Below are positions 32,062 to 40,271 of a stretch of DNA of 40,314 nt, in pieces (the first letter of the stretch is position 1; the number at the start of each line of letters is the position of its first letter). This stretch comes from Terriglobales bacterium (GTDB taxonomy: Bacteria; Acidobacteriota; Terriglobia; Terriglobales; Acidobacteriaceae): contig DATIGQ010000075.1 in the NCBI GenBank assembly GCA_035454605.1, positions 1 through 40,314 of the forward strand, written 5' to 3'. Below the pieces are notes generated by a model that saw nothing but the letters and a program-made list of their open reading frames with translations, did no database searches and was not told the DNA's origin. The position numbers and the translations under genes were made by a program.

Positions 32062-33195
32062 ATGCGCGAGGGGTACATCCTGGGCATCGAGACGTCGTGC
32101 GACGAGACGGCGGCGGCGGTGGTGCGCTCGGGAGAGCATATCGAGTCCAATGTGGTGCTCTCGCAATGGGCCACGCATGGGCCGTATGGCGGCGTGGTGC
32201 CGGAGCTGGCCTCGCGCGAGCACCTGCGCGGCATCGTGCCGGTGGTGCGACGGGCGCTGGAAGAAGCCGGCCGAACCTACGCTTCCGTGGACGCCCTGGC
32301 AGTCACGCAAGGGCCGGGACTGGCTGGGTCGCTGCTGGTGGGCGTGACCTATGCCAAGGGGCTGGCTTGGGGCCTGGATAAGCCGCTCATCGCAGTGAAC
32401 CATCTGGAAGGGCACATCCACGCGGTGCTGCTGGAAGAGAGGCAGAAAGGCAATCGCGACGTGCGCTTCCCGGTGCTGGCGCTGGTGGTCTCCGGCGGGC
32501 ACACGCATCTCTACCTGGCCGAAGAGCGTGAAGGCGGTTGGGTATACCGCAACATCGGGCAGACGCGTGACGACGCCGCCGGCGAAGCCTTCGACAAAGT
32601 GGCCAAGCTGCTGGGCCTGGGCTACCCGGGCGGGCCCGTGATCGACCGGCTGGCCAAGCTGGGCGATGCGACGGCGGTGAAGTTCGGCCTGGCACAGATC
32701 AAGAAGGCTGCGCGTCATCAGCCGCGCAACGGTAGCGCCTGTGATTTCTCCTACAGCGGCATCAAGACCGCGGTGTTGCGCTACGTGGAAACGCACGGCA
32801 TGCAGGAGGGGATTGAAGAGCGCCGGCGTGCCAGCGCCGCGATCGCCGCGCCCACCGTGGAGGACTACCGGCGCCTGTGCGACCGGCAGACGCTGGACCT
32901 GGTGGCCTCGTTCCAGCGAGCCATGGTCGAAGACCTGGTGTCGAAGACCTTGGATGCTTCGCGCCAACACGACGTGGCGACGCTGTTCGTCACTGGGGGA
33001 GTGGCCGCCAACAGCGAATTGCGCGCGCGCTTCGAGCAGGAGGCCGCCGAGGAAGGCCTGCCCGTTTGCTTCCCTTCGCGGCCGCTTTCCACCGACAACG
33101 CCGCCATGATCGCGGCCGCCGCCTGGCCCAAGCTGCTGGCCGGGAACGTGGCTCACCCGGAGTTTTCTGCTGAAGCTTCGCTGCGGCTGGGATGA
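32062..33195 (+). CDS. tsaD: tRNA N6-threonylcarbamoyladenosine transferase subunit TsaD
   Basis: 377-aa Kae1/Qri7/TsaD protein. The N terminus YILGIETSCDETAAAVV is diagnostic, and HLEGHIHA (His114, His118) provides the iron/zinc-binding pair. LVVSGGHTHLYL, DDAAGEAFDKVAKLLGLGYPGGP and FVTGGVAANSELR are the nucleotide-binding segments of the ASKHA fold. With TsaB, TsaE and threonylcarbamoyl-AMP from TsaC it makes t6A37 in tRNAs reading ANN codons. ATG 32062 is chosen because the family starts three residues before YILGIETSCDET; the frame is open further upstream into the repeat tract. Its stop is 3 nt from the convergent receiver gene. Confidence 0.96.
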   Translation: MREGYILGIETSCDETAAAVVRSGEHIESNVVLSQWATHGPYGGVVPELASREHLRGIVPVVRRALEEAGRTYASVDALAVTQGPGLAGSLLVGVTYAKGLAWGLDKPLIAVNHLEGHIHAVLLEERQKGNRDVRFPVLALVVSGGHTHLYLAEEREGGWVYRNIGQTRDDAAGEAFDKVAKLLGLGYPGGPVIDRLAKLGDATAVKFGLAQIKKAARHQPRNGSACDFSYSGIKTAVLRYVETHGMQEGIEERRRASAAIAAPTVEDYRRLCDRQTLDLVASFQRAMVEDLVSKTLDASRQHDVATLFVTGGVAANSELRARFEQEAAEEGLPVCFPSRPLSTDNAAMIAAAAWPKLLAGNVAHPEFSAEASLRLG

Positions 33196-33198
33196 TCG

Positions 33199-33567
33199 TT
33201 AGGCTTTGCCTAGCGCCCCAACCAGCGCCTTCTCGAGCTGCTGCACGATATCGATATCTTTCTGGATGACGAAGGTGGCGCGCGTCTCGCCCTGCGCGTC
33301 GGAACCCGAGGGCCGCCCGGAAAGAACCACGATGGGAATGGAAGCGGTTTCAGGACGCGCCTTGAGCGAGTCGATGAGTTCGCTGCCGCTCATCCTGGGC
33401 ATCGCCATGTCGGTGATGACGATGTCGGGAGAGGCGTGGGCCAGCTTTTCCAGGGCTTCGACCCCGTTGGAGGCCGACTCCACCTCATAGCCACGCTGCT
33501 CCAGGAAGCGGCACACGGTGTGACGGACCAACATGGAGTCGTCGACGACCAGAGCCCGCAGTGCCAT
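33199..33567 (-). CDS. Stand-alone CheY-like response regulator receiver
   Basis: 122-aa single receiver domain. ALVVDDSMLVRHTV supplies the acidic pocket, Asp53 in IVITDMAMPRMSG is the phospho-acceptor, and IPIVVLSGRP and FVIQKDIDI provide the conserved Ser and Lys. A GAGGGAGAAG ribosome site lies directly upstream of ATG 33567, favouring this start over an in-frame ATG further upstream. There is no output domain, so it would act by protein contact (CheY-like or phosphorelay). No kinase gene is nearby. It lies 100 nt downstream of the zinc-ribbon gene on the same strand and could be co-transcribed with it. Confidence 0.9.
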   Translation of the reverse strand: MALRALVVDDSMLVRHTVCRFLEQRGYEVESASNGVEALEKLAHASPDIVITDMAMPRMSGSELIDSLKARPETASIPIVVLSGRPSGSDAQGETRATFVIQKDIDIVQQLEKALVGALGKA

Positions 33568-33667
33568 TCTTCTCCCTCGATTGCGCCTAAGGTTATCGGA
33601 GTCACCCACGCGGGACAAGAAAAAAGCCGTGCGGCTCAGAGGTGTATGGACGAGTCGGGGCGAGAGC

Positions 33668-33874
33668 TCAGGACTCGTCAGCCTGAAGACGCTCTTCGCG
33701 GGCCATGTCCTGGAACTCGCTGGCCTCGAAAATCTCGCCGCATTCGAGGCACTCGACGAATTCGGAGTCCTCTTCGCGGGCGACGATCTGCACGCGAGGG
33801 TGCAAGCAAGGTTTGTCCTTGGAGGCTGGCTGCCCGTTGGGGCCCGACGTTGGCAGAGGCTGGGAAGAACTCAT
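33668..33874 (-). CDS. Small zinc-ribbon-like protein, unknown function
   Basis: 68-aa protein starting MSSSQPLPTSG. CLHPRVQIVAREEDSEFVE and then CLECGEIFEASEFQ give Cys-x-His followed by Cys-x2-Cys, a plausible single zinc site; the C terminus is acidic and helical (FQDMAREERLQADES). An upstream extension of the frame is open, but ATG 33874 lies immediately downstream of a hairpin and is the best-placed start. A consensus-like promoter at 33961-33988 reads into the gene. It diverges from the ISC operon. No family assigned. Confidence 0.65.
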   Translation of the reverse strand: MSSSQPLPTSGPNGQPASKDKPCLHPRVQIVAREEDSEFVECLECGEIFEASEFQDMAREERLQADES

Positions 33875-33877
33875 ACC

Positions 33878-33913
33878 GGAATCTTCCACCCCGCATGCGG
33901 GGTCTCCGATTCC
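33878..33913 (-). promoter_or_regulatory. Leader stem-loop abutting the zinc-ribbon start codon
   Basis: On the minus-strand transcript, GGAATC (33913-33908) pairs with GATTCC (33883-33878) and encloses the perfect 14-nt palindrome CCCCGCATGCGGGG (33902-33889). The structure ends 3 nt before ATG 33874 and would include the only GGAAG ribosome-site candidate, so it could limit translation. Confidence 0.5.
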
Positions 33914-33949
33914 ACACCATCTTCCACCCTCCACCTCACCTGGAGGGCG

Positions 33950-33963
33950 AAAACGGTCGTATT
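33950..33963 (-). promoter_or_regulatory. Candidate IscR-like half-site at the zinc-ribbon promoter
   Basis: On the minus strand AATACGACCGTTTT matches the first 14 nt of the iscR-proximal operator (AATACGACCGATTT) at 13 positions. It begins within the TACAAT -10 element. The second half of the dyad is not conserved, so only half-site or weaker binding is suggested. Confidence 0.45.
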
Positions 33964-33988
33964 GTAGACCGGCGGGAATCCCTGTCAA
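33961..33988 (-). promoter_or_regulatory. Sigma-70-type promoter reading toward the zinc-ribbon gene
   Basis: On the minus strand TTGACA (33988-33983) and TACAAT (33966-33961) are separated by 16 nt. The -35 is perfect and the -10 differs from consensus at one position. The transcript would start near 33954 and have a leader of about 80 nt containing the stem-loop at 33878-33913. Confidence 0.75.
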
Positions 33989-34299
33989 GTGAGTTTCCGC
34001 TGACCTCGGTAATCCCGCATGAGCGTAGCTTGTTCGAGCACCGTACCCGGGTTCGCACCCTGAGCCCGAAGGCTCTGCGCGTGCCGTTTCCTCGAATGAA
34101 AACACCACGCGTCGGTAGATAACAGCGGCGACAAAAACCGCCTGAGGGAAGGTGTTTCACGTGCTCGGAAGCGCCTGTGCCCAGGCAGGTTCGCTGGGGT
34201 TTTGGCAGCAAATGCGACCATAATGGCACTGGTTTCTAACCCGTTTGATGTCATGTGATTACATTCAAACCCCGGATTGTTGCCATTGGCTGCGGAGGC
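33989..34299. other. Gene-free stretch between divergent promoters
   Basis: This is the middle of the 502-nt gap between the zinc-ribbon gene and iscR. Short open frames on the minus strand lack a ribosome site and a recognisable product. I see no tRNA, no terminator and no clear repeat here. The base composition is lower in GC than the genes on either side. Confidence 0.4.
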
Positions 34300-34329
34300 T
34301 TGCGGCCGGGCATGCCAGAGCGTTAGAAT
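34300..34329 (+). promoter_or_regulatory. Promoter of the ISC operon
   Basis: TTGCGG (34300-34305) and TAGAAT (34324-34329) with an 18-nt spacer form a plausible sigma-70-type promoter. Transcription would start near 34336, inside the IscR-like operator. Confidence 0.6.
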
Positions 34330-34331
34330 GA

Positions 34332-34355
34332 AATACGACCGATTTAGTCGGATTT
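34332..34355 (+). promoter_or_regulatory. IscR type-1-like operator
   Basis: AATACGACCGATTTAGTCGG plus ATTT. Read on the other strand, the core CCGACTAAATCGGTCG matches the E. coli type-1 IscR pattern (GACT, A/T-rich centre, then GTC). The inner dyad is CCGA (34339-34342)/TCGG (34348-34351). Its position over the expected start site fits negative autoregulation by the [2Fe-2S] form of the Rrf2 protein encoded next. Confidence 0.65.
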
Positions 34356-34376
34356 GAACCCGGCGCGAGTCCTTGC

Positions 34377-34847
34377 ATGCTGAAGCTGACCAAGAAAGCG
34401 GATTACGGGTTGATGGCGGTGAAACACCTGGCGGAGTTCCACGGCGAGGGTTCGTGCCGCGCCAAGGACATCGCCGAGGCCTACAACATTCCTCTGGAAG
34501 CGCTGGCGAAGATCCTGCAGCGTCTGGTGAAGGCCGGGCTACTGCATTCGCACCAGGGGATGAACGGTGGCTACGCGCTAGCGCGCGAGCCGCAGCGCAT
34601 CACGGCGCTGGAAGTGATCCGGGCCATCGACGGGCCGTTGTTCATCACTTCCTGTCTGAACCATGAGATCGAGTGTTACCAGAGTCTGAAGTGCACGGTG
34701 CGCGAACCACTGCGCAAGGTGAACGAGAGCATCGAGCAGGTGCTGGGACGGATCACCATGTCCGACCTGGCGGAGAACGGTGCTGCCCGAACGGAGAAGG
34801 AGAAGCCGGCCCACGAGCTGGTCGGCATCGTGAGCGCCAGGCCGTGA
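34377..34847 (+). CDS. iscR: Rrf2-family transcriptional regulator, IscR-like
   Basis: 156-aa Rrf2 protein. The winged helix spans about residues 1-85: [17 protein letters not shown], then [41 protein letters not shown]. The likely cluster ligands are Cys93, Cys100 and Cys106 (spacing C-x6-C-x5-C; E. coli IscR has C-x5-C-x5-C). It would sense Fe-S supply and repress the operon through the operator just upstream. The N terminus ([11 protein letters not shown]) is typical and supports ATG 34377, although no strong ribosome site is seen. The one-residue change in the Cys spacing is the only oddity. Confidence 0.9.
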   Translation: MLKLTKKADYGLMAVKHLAEFHGEGSCRAKDIAEAYNIPLEALAKILQRLVKAGLLHSHQGMNGGYALAREPQRITALEVIRAIDGPLFITSCLNHEIECYQSLKCTVREPLRKVNESIEQVLGRITMSDLAENGAARTEKEKPAHELVGIVSARP

Positions 34848-34917
34848 GGGCGGCCGCAACGCAGAGTTCGGCGACGTCATCGAATCTTTAAAGAGAGCTT
34901 TTGAGGAGAACACGAGT

Positions 34918-36174
34918 ATGAGCGCCACCAGCGGAAACGGGCAGAATGTGAAGCTACCCATCTACATGGACTACCACGCCACCACGCCCATGGACCCGCG
35001 CGTGCTCGAGGCCATGGTGCCCTACTTCACGGAGAAGTTCGGTAACGCCGCCAGCCGCAACCATCCGTTCGGCTGGGCCGCCGAAGAAGCGGTGGAGACC
35101 GCGCGCGAACAGATCGCAAAGCTCATCGGCGCGACCGCCAAGGAGATCATTTTCACGTCCGGCGCCACCGAGAGCGACAACCTCGCCATCAAGGGCGTGG
35201 CGCACATGTACCGCGAGAAAGGCAACCACATCATCACCTGCGTCACCGAGCACAAGGCGGTACTGGACACCTGCAAGCACCTGGAGAAGGAAGGCTTCCG
35301 CGTCACCTACCTGCCGGTACAGGCGGACGGACGCATCGACCTGGACGACCTTAAGCGCGCCATCGACGACAAGACGATCCTGGTCTCCATCATGGCAGCC
35401 AATAACGAGATCGGCGTGCTGCAGCCCATCGAAGAGATCGGACGAATCTGTAAGGAGCGCGGCGTACTGTTCCACACCGACGCGGTGCAGGCTCTGGGTA
35501 AGGTTCCGTTCGATGTGAACAAGGCCAACATCAGCCTGGCTTCGCTGACGGCGCACAAGCTGTATGGACCCAAGGGCGTGGGCGCGTTGTACGTGCGACG
35601 CAAGAATCCACGCGTGCAGTTGGCGCCCATCATCGACGGCGGCGGCCACGAGCGCGGCATGCGCTCCGGCACGCTCAACGTCCCCGGCATCGTGGGCTTC
35701 GGCAAGGCCTGCGAACTGGCCATGCAGGAAATGCCGGAAGAGTCCAAGCGCCTGGGGGCGCTGCGCGACCGCCTGAAAGCAAAGCTGATGGAGGGGCTCG
35801 ACGAGGTGTTCGTCAACGGCTCACTCGAGCACCGGCTGCCCGGCAACCTGAACATGAGCTTCGCCTACGTGGAAGGCGAATCGCTGCTCATGGGCATCAA
35901 CGACGTGGCGGTGTCGAGCGGTTCGGCCTGCACATCGGCGACGCTGGAGCCCTCGTACGTGCTCAAGGCGTTGGGCACGGGCGACGACCTGGCGCACAGC
36001 TCGATCCGCTTCGGCCTGGGCCGCTTCACCACGGATGCCGAGGTGGACTACGTGGCGGCCAGGCTGACGGAAGTGGTCCGCCGGCTGCGCGAACTTTCGC
36101 CACTCTACGAGATGGCCAAGGAAGGCATCGACCTCAAGAAGGTGAGTTGGGCTGCTCCAGCGGAGAGCCACTAA
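34918..36174 (+). CDS. iscS: Cysteine desulfurase IscS
   Basis: 418-aa PLP enzyme, slightly longer than E. coli IscS (404). [17 protein letters not shown] is the N-terminal signature, Lys214 in [10 protein letters not shown] forms the Schiff base, and Cys338 in [13 protein letters not shown] carries the persulfide. [22 protein letters not shown] is the substrate-phosphate region of group I NifS/IscS. It takes sulfur from cysteine and passes it to IscU and other acceptors. A TTGAGGAGAAC ribosome site supports ATG 34918. It is the second gene of the operon, 70 nt after iscR. The N-terminal extension of about 14 residues is unremarkable. Confidence 0.96.
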   Translation: MSATSGNGQNVKLPIYMDYHATTPMDPRVLEAMVPYFTEKFGNAASRNHPFGWAAEEAVETAREQIAKLIGATAKEIIFTSGATESDNLAIKGVAHMYREKGNHIITCVTEHKAVLDTCKHLEKEGFRVTYLPVQADGRIDLDDLKRAIDDKTILVSIMAANNEIGVLQPIEEIGRICKERGVLFHTDAVQALGKVPFDVNKANISLASLTAHKLYGPKGVGALYVRRKNPRVQLAPIIDGGGHERGMRSGTLNVPGIVGFGKACELAMQEMPEESKRLGALRDRLKAKLMEGLDEVFVNGSLEHRLPGNLNMSFAYVEGESLLMGINDVAVSSGSACTSATLEPSYVLKALGTGDDLAHSSIRFGLGRFTTDAEVDYVAARLTEVVRRLRELSPLYEMAKEGIDLKKVSWAAPAESH

Positions 36175-36199
36175 CAAGTTCGGGAGGAGAACAGGCAAC

Positions 36200-36622
36200 A
36201 TGGCATACAGCGACAAGGTTCTGGATCACTACACCAACCCGCGGAACGTCGGATCGCTCGACAAGGCGAGCCCCGATGTGGGCACCGGCCTGGTGGGCGC
36301 GCCCGAGTGCGGCGACGTGATGAAGCTGCAGATCAAGGTCAACGCCGAGACGCAGCGCATCGAAGACGCCAAGTTCAAGACCTTCGGGTGTGGCTCCGCC
36401 ATCGCTTCCTCTTCGCTGGCCACCGAGTGGGTGAAGGGCAAGACGGTGGATGAGGCGCTGGGCATCAAGAACACCGACATCGTGCGGGAGCTGGCACTGC
36501 CGCCGGTGAAGATCCACTGCTCGGTGCTGGCGGAGGACGCCATCCGCGCCGCGATCGGCGACTGGAAGAAGAAGCAGGGCGCCGCCGAGGGTAAGCCGGT
36601 CGAGGCCAAGGCCGGCGATTAA
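36200..36622 (+). CDS. iscU: Fe-S cluster assembly scaffold IscU
   Basis: 140-aa scaffold protein. The cluster ligands are Cys37, Asp39 (GAPECGDVM), Cys64 (FGCGSAIASSS) and Cys107, the last inside LPPVKIHCS. LPPVK (residues 100-104) is the peptide recognised by HscA, so the chaperone route is intact. YSDKVLDHYTNPRNVG is the canonical N terminus. It builds the 2Fe-2S cluster with sulfur from IscS and electrons from the ferredoxin encoded downstream. GGGAGGAGAACA precedes the ATG. The last 15 residues (EGKPVEAKAGD) extend beyond the E. coli protein. Confidence 0.97.
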   Translation: MAYSDKVLDHYTNPRNVGSLDKASPDVGTGLVGAPECGDVMKLQIKVNAETQRIEDAKFKTFGCGSAIASSSLATEWVKGKTVDEALGIKNTDIVRELALPPVKIHCSVLAEDAIRAAIGDWKKKQGAAEGKPVEAKAGD

Positions 36623-36636
36623 GCGAAGGCACGGAG

Positions 36637-37044
36637 ATGTCTGCGACCACGGAAAAAACGGAGGCCACGTTCCCGCAGGCCGGTCCTGCGGCCGCGCCCT
36701 CGGCGCCGGCGCGCAGCATCCAGGTGACCGATCGCGCGCTGGCGAAGATCCGCTCGGCCATGGAGAAAGAGAACGTCTCGCCGTCGGAGGGCGGGCTGCG
36801 GTTGGGCGTGCAGGGCGGCGGATGCTCGGGTCTGACCTACAACATCCGTTTCGACTCCAAAGCGCGCGAGCGCGACCGCGTCTTCGAATTCGGCGGCGTG
36901 AGGCTTTTCGTGGATCCGAAATCGTTCATCTACCTGCACGGCATGACGCTGGACTACCAGGAGTCGCTGATGCAGCAGGGCTTTGTCTTCGTCAACCCGA
37001 ACGCCTCGAAGTCGTGCGGCTGCGGGACGTCGTTCTCGGGCTGA
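36637..37044 (+). CDS. iscA: A-type Fe-S carrier IscA
   Basis: 135-aa HesB/IscA-family protein. The three conserved cysteines are Cys63 (GGGCSGLTYNI) and Cys127/Cys129 (SCGCGTSFSG). Residues 1-26 are an extra Ala/Pro/Thr-rich segment absent from E. coli IscA (107 aa); the conserved fold starts at about SIQVTDRALAKI. It carries iron or 4Fe-4S clusters to targets. ErpA or SufA function cannot be told apart by sequence alone, but the operon position supports IscA. It follows iscU by 14 nt. Confidence 0.94.
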   Translation: MSATTEKTEATFPQAGPAAAPSAPARSIQVTDRALAKIRSAMEKENVSPSEGGLRLGVQGGGCSGLTYNIRFDSKARERDRVFEFGGVRLFVDPKSFIYLHGMTLDYQESLMQQGFVFVNPNASKSCGCGTSFSG

Positions 37045-37106
37045 CCGGGCCTGTTCTCTCCACCGCGGGCGTTTTTCCTGCCCGGATCGCAGAGCAAACG
37101 GCCGTG

Positions 37107-37859
37107 ATGAAACTGTCTATGCCGACGGAAGCCACAACCCGGAGGGCGCAGGCATGCTGGTCATGCAGGGCGGAACTGGATACGGGCGCACATTTCTGCG
37201 CGGCTTGCGGAAAGGTGCAGCCGGCTGCTGCCATCGACCACTTCCGCTTTTTCGGACTGCCGCGCAAGCTGAACGTGGATACCGCAGCGCTGGAGCGCGA
37301 ATTTTACCGCCTGAGCCGCCGCCTGCATCCGGATGTTTATGCACAGGCCACCGCCGATGAACAGCGCTGGAGCCTGGAGAAAAGCTCGCAGCTCAATGAC
37401 GCCTACCGCACGCTGAAGGACCCCATTTCGCGCACTATGTACCTGCTTCAGCTTGAAGGGGTGCAGCTTGAAGAGCAGTCCAAGGCGGCCACCGATCGCG
37501 CCCGCCAGACGGGCGAGGAGAAGAAACAGGTTGTTCCGCCCGATCTGCTCGAGGAAGTCTTTGAACTGAACATGCAGCTCGAAGAGCTGCGCAACAACAA
37601 AAAGATGGGCGAAGCGGATCCAGCGCTGCTGAAGGAACTGCAGGCCCACAAGGCGCACTTCGAGGAAAAGCTGAATGCGCTGGCCGCCGAGCTGAAATCG
37701 TATTGGGACGAATGGGACGCGCTGGCCTTCCACGCGCATCCGGAGAGCGCGGGCGATGCCGCGCGTGTGCCCGTGCGCGACAAGATGGTGGACTTGCTGA
37801 ACCGCCGGTCGTACATCCGGAACCTGGTCCGCGACGTAAATGAAGCGTTGGAGAATTGA
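37107..37859 (+). CDS. hscB: Co-chaperone HscB with N-terminal tetracysteine module
   Basis: 250-aa J-domain protein. Residues 17-34 form a tetracysteine zinc-finger-like motif CWSC...CAAC (Cys17, Cys20, Cys31, Cys34). The J domain follows ([20 protein letters not shown]), with HPD at 74-76 (RRLHPDVYA) and [22 protein letters not shown]. The C-terminal three-helix IscU-binding domain spans about 130-250. HscB brings IscU to HscA and stimulates its ATPase. E. coli HscB (171 aa) lacks the cysteine module, which resembles that of human HSCB. ATG 37107 is preceded by an in-frame GTG; ATG 37122 is another option but all retain the cysteines. It precedes hscA by 8 nt. Confidence 0.92.
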   Translation: MKLSMPTEATTRRAQACWSCRAELDTGAHFCAACGKVQPAAAIDHFRFFGLPRKLNVDTAALEREFYRLSRRLHPDVYAQATADEQRWSLEKSSQLNDAYRTLKDPISRTMYLLQLEGVQLEEQSKAATDRARQTGEEKKQVVPPDLLEEVFELNMQLEELRNNKKMGEADPALLKELQAHKAHFEEKLNALAAELKSYWDEWDALAFHAHPESAGDAARVPVRDKMVDLLNRRSYIRNLVRDVNEALEN

Positions 37860-37867
37860 AGCAGGCA

Positions 37868-39775
37868 ATGGCTGAAGACCGCATCGTCGGCATCGACCTG
37901 GGCACCACGAACTCGCTGGTGGCGTTCATGGTGGACGACACGCCGGTGGTCATCCCCGGCGAGGACGGGGCGAACCTTGTCCCGTCGCTGGTCGCGCTCG
38001 ATCGCAAGGGCGAGATCGTGGTCGGCAACCCGGCGCGCAAGCTCCTGATCGAAACCCCGGAGCGCGCCGTCTACTCCGTGAAGCGCCTGATGGGCCGCGG
38101 CCTCGAGGACGTGCAGGAAGAGCTGCGGTTCTTCCCCTTCCGTTTCGCCGACGGAGTCCAGGCCGGCGAAGTGCTGCGCATCCGGCTGGGCGAGCGCGAA
38201 TTCACGCCGCCGGAAATCTCGGCATTCATTCTGCGCCAGCTCAAGCGCAACGCCGAGCGCTACTTTGCCGCGCCGGTGACCAAGGCCGTGATCACGGTGC
38301 CGGCGTACTTCAACGACGCGCAACGCCAAGCCACGAAGGACGCCGGACGTATTGCCGGCCTCGATGTGCTGCGGCTGGTGAACGAACCCACAGCCGCTTC
38401 GCTCGCCTACGGCCTGGACAAGCGCAAGGAAGGCATCGTCGCCGTGTACGACCTGGGCGGCGGCACGTTCGATATCTCCATCCTCAAGCTGCACGAGGGC
38501 ATCTTCGAGGTCATCGCAACCAACGGCGACACCCACCTGGGCGGCGATGACATCGACAATCTGTTGATCGGCATTGCGCTCGATGATATCCGCGGCGACA
38601 TGGGCCTCGACCTACGCCGCAATGGCGAAGCCGTGCAGGCCATCCGCAAGGCGGTGATCGACGCCAAGATCGCCTTGTCGGCTGCGGACGCCGCCACCAT
38701 CGAGGTCGAGCTTCCCGGTGAACATCCGTACCGCCGGCAGATCACGCGCGCGCAGTTCGAGCACCTCATCGAGCCGATCATCGCGCGTACGACGGGCCCG
38801 TGCCGGCAGGCGCTGAAGGATGCCAAGCTCTCGCCGCAGCAGATCGACGAGGTGGTGCTGGTGGGCGGCTCGACACGCATCCCGCACGTGCGGGAGCTGG
38901 TGCGCGAGCTGTTTCAGCGCGAGCCGCACGTCGAACTGAATCCCGACGAGGTGGTTGCGCTGGGTGCGGCGGTGCAGGCGCACATCCTGGCCGGCGGATC
39001 CGAGGTCACGGCAGACATGCTGTTGCTCGACGTCACTCCGCTGTCGCTGGGGATCGAAGTGGCAGGCGGCACGACCGACAAGATCATCCTGCGCAACTCC
39101 ACCATCCCAGCTTCGGCCACACAGCACTACACCACGCAGGTGGATGGACAGACGAACGTCGCCATCCACGTATTGCAAGGCGAGCGCGAACTGGCGAAAG
39201 ATTGCCGGTCGCTGGCGCGCTTCGACCTGAAAGGAATTCCGCCCATGCCGGCGGGGCTGCCGCGCATCGAGGTGAAGTTCCTGATCGACGCCAACGGCAT
39301 TTTGCACGTCTCGGCGCGCGAGCAGCGTAGCGGCAAGGAAGCCGAAATCGAGGTCAAACCCACCTATGGGCTGAGTGATGAGCAGGTGGAGAGCATGATC
39401 CTGGAGTCCTTCGACTACGCGGAAGAAGACTTCCGCCAGCGGCAGATCATCGAGGCCCGCCTGGAAGCGGACAACCTGATGCTGCATCTCGACAAGGCGC
39501 GCGAGAACCCAGCCTGGCAGCAGCTCAAGGAAGACGAGCGCGCCAATATAGGCCGGTTGGAGAAGGAACTGAAGAAGGTCAAGCCGGGTGAGGACTATCG
39601 CGTCATCCGCGAGGCCATCGAGCGGCTGAACCAGGCCACGCTGCGCCTGGCGGAGATGATGATGGATTCGGCGCTGGCCGAAGCCTTGAAGGGCAAGAGC
39701 ATGGAGACTGCGGAAGTGGGCGAGGGACCGAAAGCGCCGCATCCCTTCGCACCTGCCGAGATCCGGAACGAATAG
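37868..39775 (+). CDS. hscA: Hsp70-family chaperone HscA
   Basis: 635-aa Hsp70. The N-terminal ATPase domain has [13 protein letters not shown], the phosphate-binding [24 protein letters not shown] and [17 protein letters not shown]. The substrate-binding domain follows ([30 protein letters not shown]), then the C-terminal helical lid. HscA with HscB accepts IscU via its LPPVK peptide and promotes cluster transfer. The gene order hscB-hscA and the slightly longer length than E. coli HscA (616) distinguish it from DnaK. ATG 37868 is used; an in-frame TTG at 37856 would overlap the hscB end. Confidence 0.95.
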   Translation: MAEDRIVGIDLGTTNSLVAFMVDDTPVVIPGEDGANLVPSLVALDRKGEIVVGNPARKLLIETPERAVYSVKRLMGRGLEDVQEELRFFPFRFADGVQAGEVLRIRLGEREFTPPEISAFILRQLKRNAERYFAAPVTKAVITVPAYFNDAQRQATKDAGRIAGLDVLRLVNEPTAASLAYGLDKRKEGIVAVYDLGGGTFDISILKLHEGIFEVIATNGDTHLGGDDIDNLLIGIALDDIRGDMGLDLRRNGEAVQAIRKAVIDAKIALSAADAATIEVELPGEHPYRRQITRAQFEHLIEPIIARTTGPCRQALKDAKLSPQQIDEVVLVGGSTRIPHVRELVRELFQREPHVELNPDEVVALGAAVQAHILAGGSEVTADMLLLDVTPLSLGIEVAGGTTDKIILRNSTIPASATQHYTTQVDGQTNVAIHVLQGERELAKDCRSLARFDLKGIPPMPAGLPRIEVKFLIDANGILHVSAREQRSGKEAEIEVKPTYGLSDEQVESMILESFDYAEEDFRQRQIIEARLEADNLMLHLDKARENPAWQQLKEDERANIGRLEKELKKVKPGEDYRVIREAIERLNQATLRLAEMMMDSALAEALKGKSMETAEVGEGPKAPHPFAPAEIRNE

Positions 39776-39789
39776 AGGGAGTTTCGCAC

Positions 39790-40200
39790 ATGGGTGGCAG
39801 GAACCCGTACATCGCCGAGCAAGTGAAGTTCACGCCGGCGACCAAGAAGTTCAAGGTCACGTTCAAGAGCGAGGGCAAGACGGTTGAGGTAGACCCGGAG
39901 AAGGTCCCCTACGGGGACCACGGACTGCCGGGTTCGATCCTCGATATCGCTCTCAGCGCCGGCATCCCGCTGGACCATGCCTGCGGCGGCGTGTGCGCCT
40001 GTTCAACGTGCCACGTCATCGTCCACGAGGGTCTGGAGACATGCAACGAGGCTTCGGACGCCGAACTCGACGAACTCGACATGGCGCCGGGCATTACGAC
40101 CAAGTCGCGCCTCGGCTGCCAAACGGTGCCGGATGGGACGAAAGACGTCGTGGTCGAGATTCCGGAGTGGACCAAGAACTCCGCGCGCGAGGAACATTGA
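39790..40200 (+). CDS. fdx: ISC-type [2Fe-2S] ferredoxin
   Basis: 136-aa adrenodoxin-type ferredoxin. The cluster ligands are Cys65, Cys71, Cys74 and Cys110 (ACGGVCACSTCHVIV and LGCQT), with the C-x5-C-x2-C spacing of Isc ferredoxins; Cys69 is an extra cysteine inside the loop. It donates electrons for cluster assembly on IscU. The N-terminal 20 residues (GGRNPYIAEQVKFTPATKK) extend beyond E. coli Fdx. A GAGGGAG ribosome site precedes the ATG. It is the seventh gene of the operon, 14 nt after hscA. Confidence 0.95.
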   Translation: MGGRNPYIAEQVKFTPATKKFKVTFKSEGKTVEVDPEKVPYGDHGLPGSILDIALSAGIPLDHACGGVCACSTCHVIVHEGLETCNEASDAELDELDMAPGITTKSRLGCQTVPDGTKDVVVEIPEWTKNSAREEH

Positions 40201-40271
40201 AAAGGCAGTTGCACGTGGCCAGGGGTCAGTAGAAGAGCTGGGTCATTGGAACTCAACTGGAGGAGATGATC

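Noticed and set aside
33936-34254. Short minus-strand open frames between the zinc-ribbon gene and iscR
   Set aside because: They lack ribosome sites and domains, overlap the promoter reading toward the zinc-ribbon gene, and look like random open frames.
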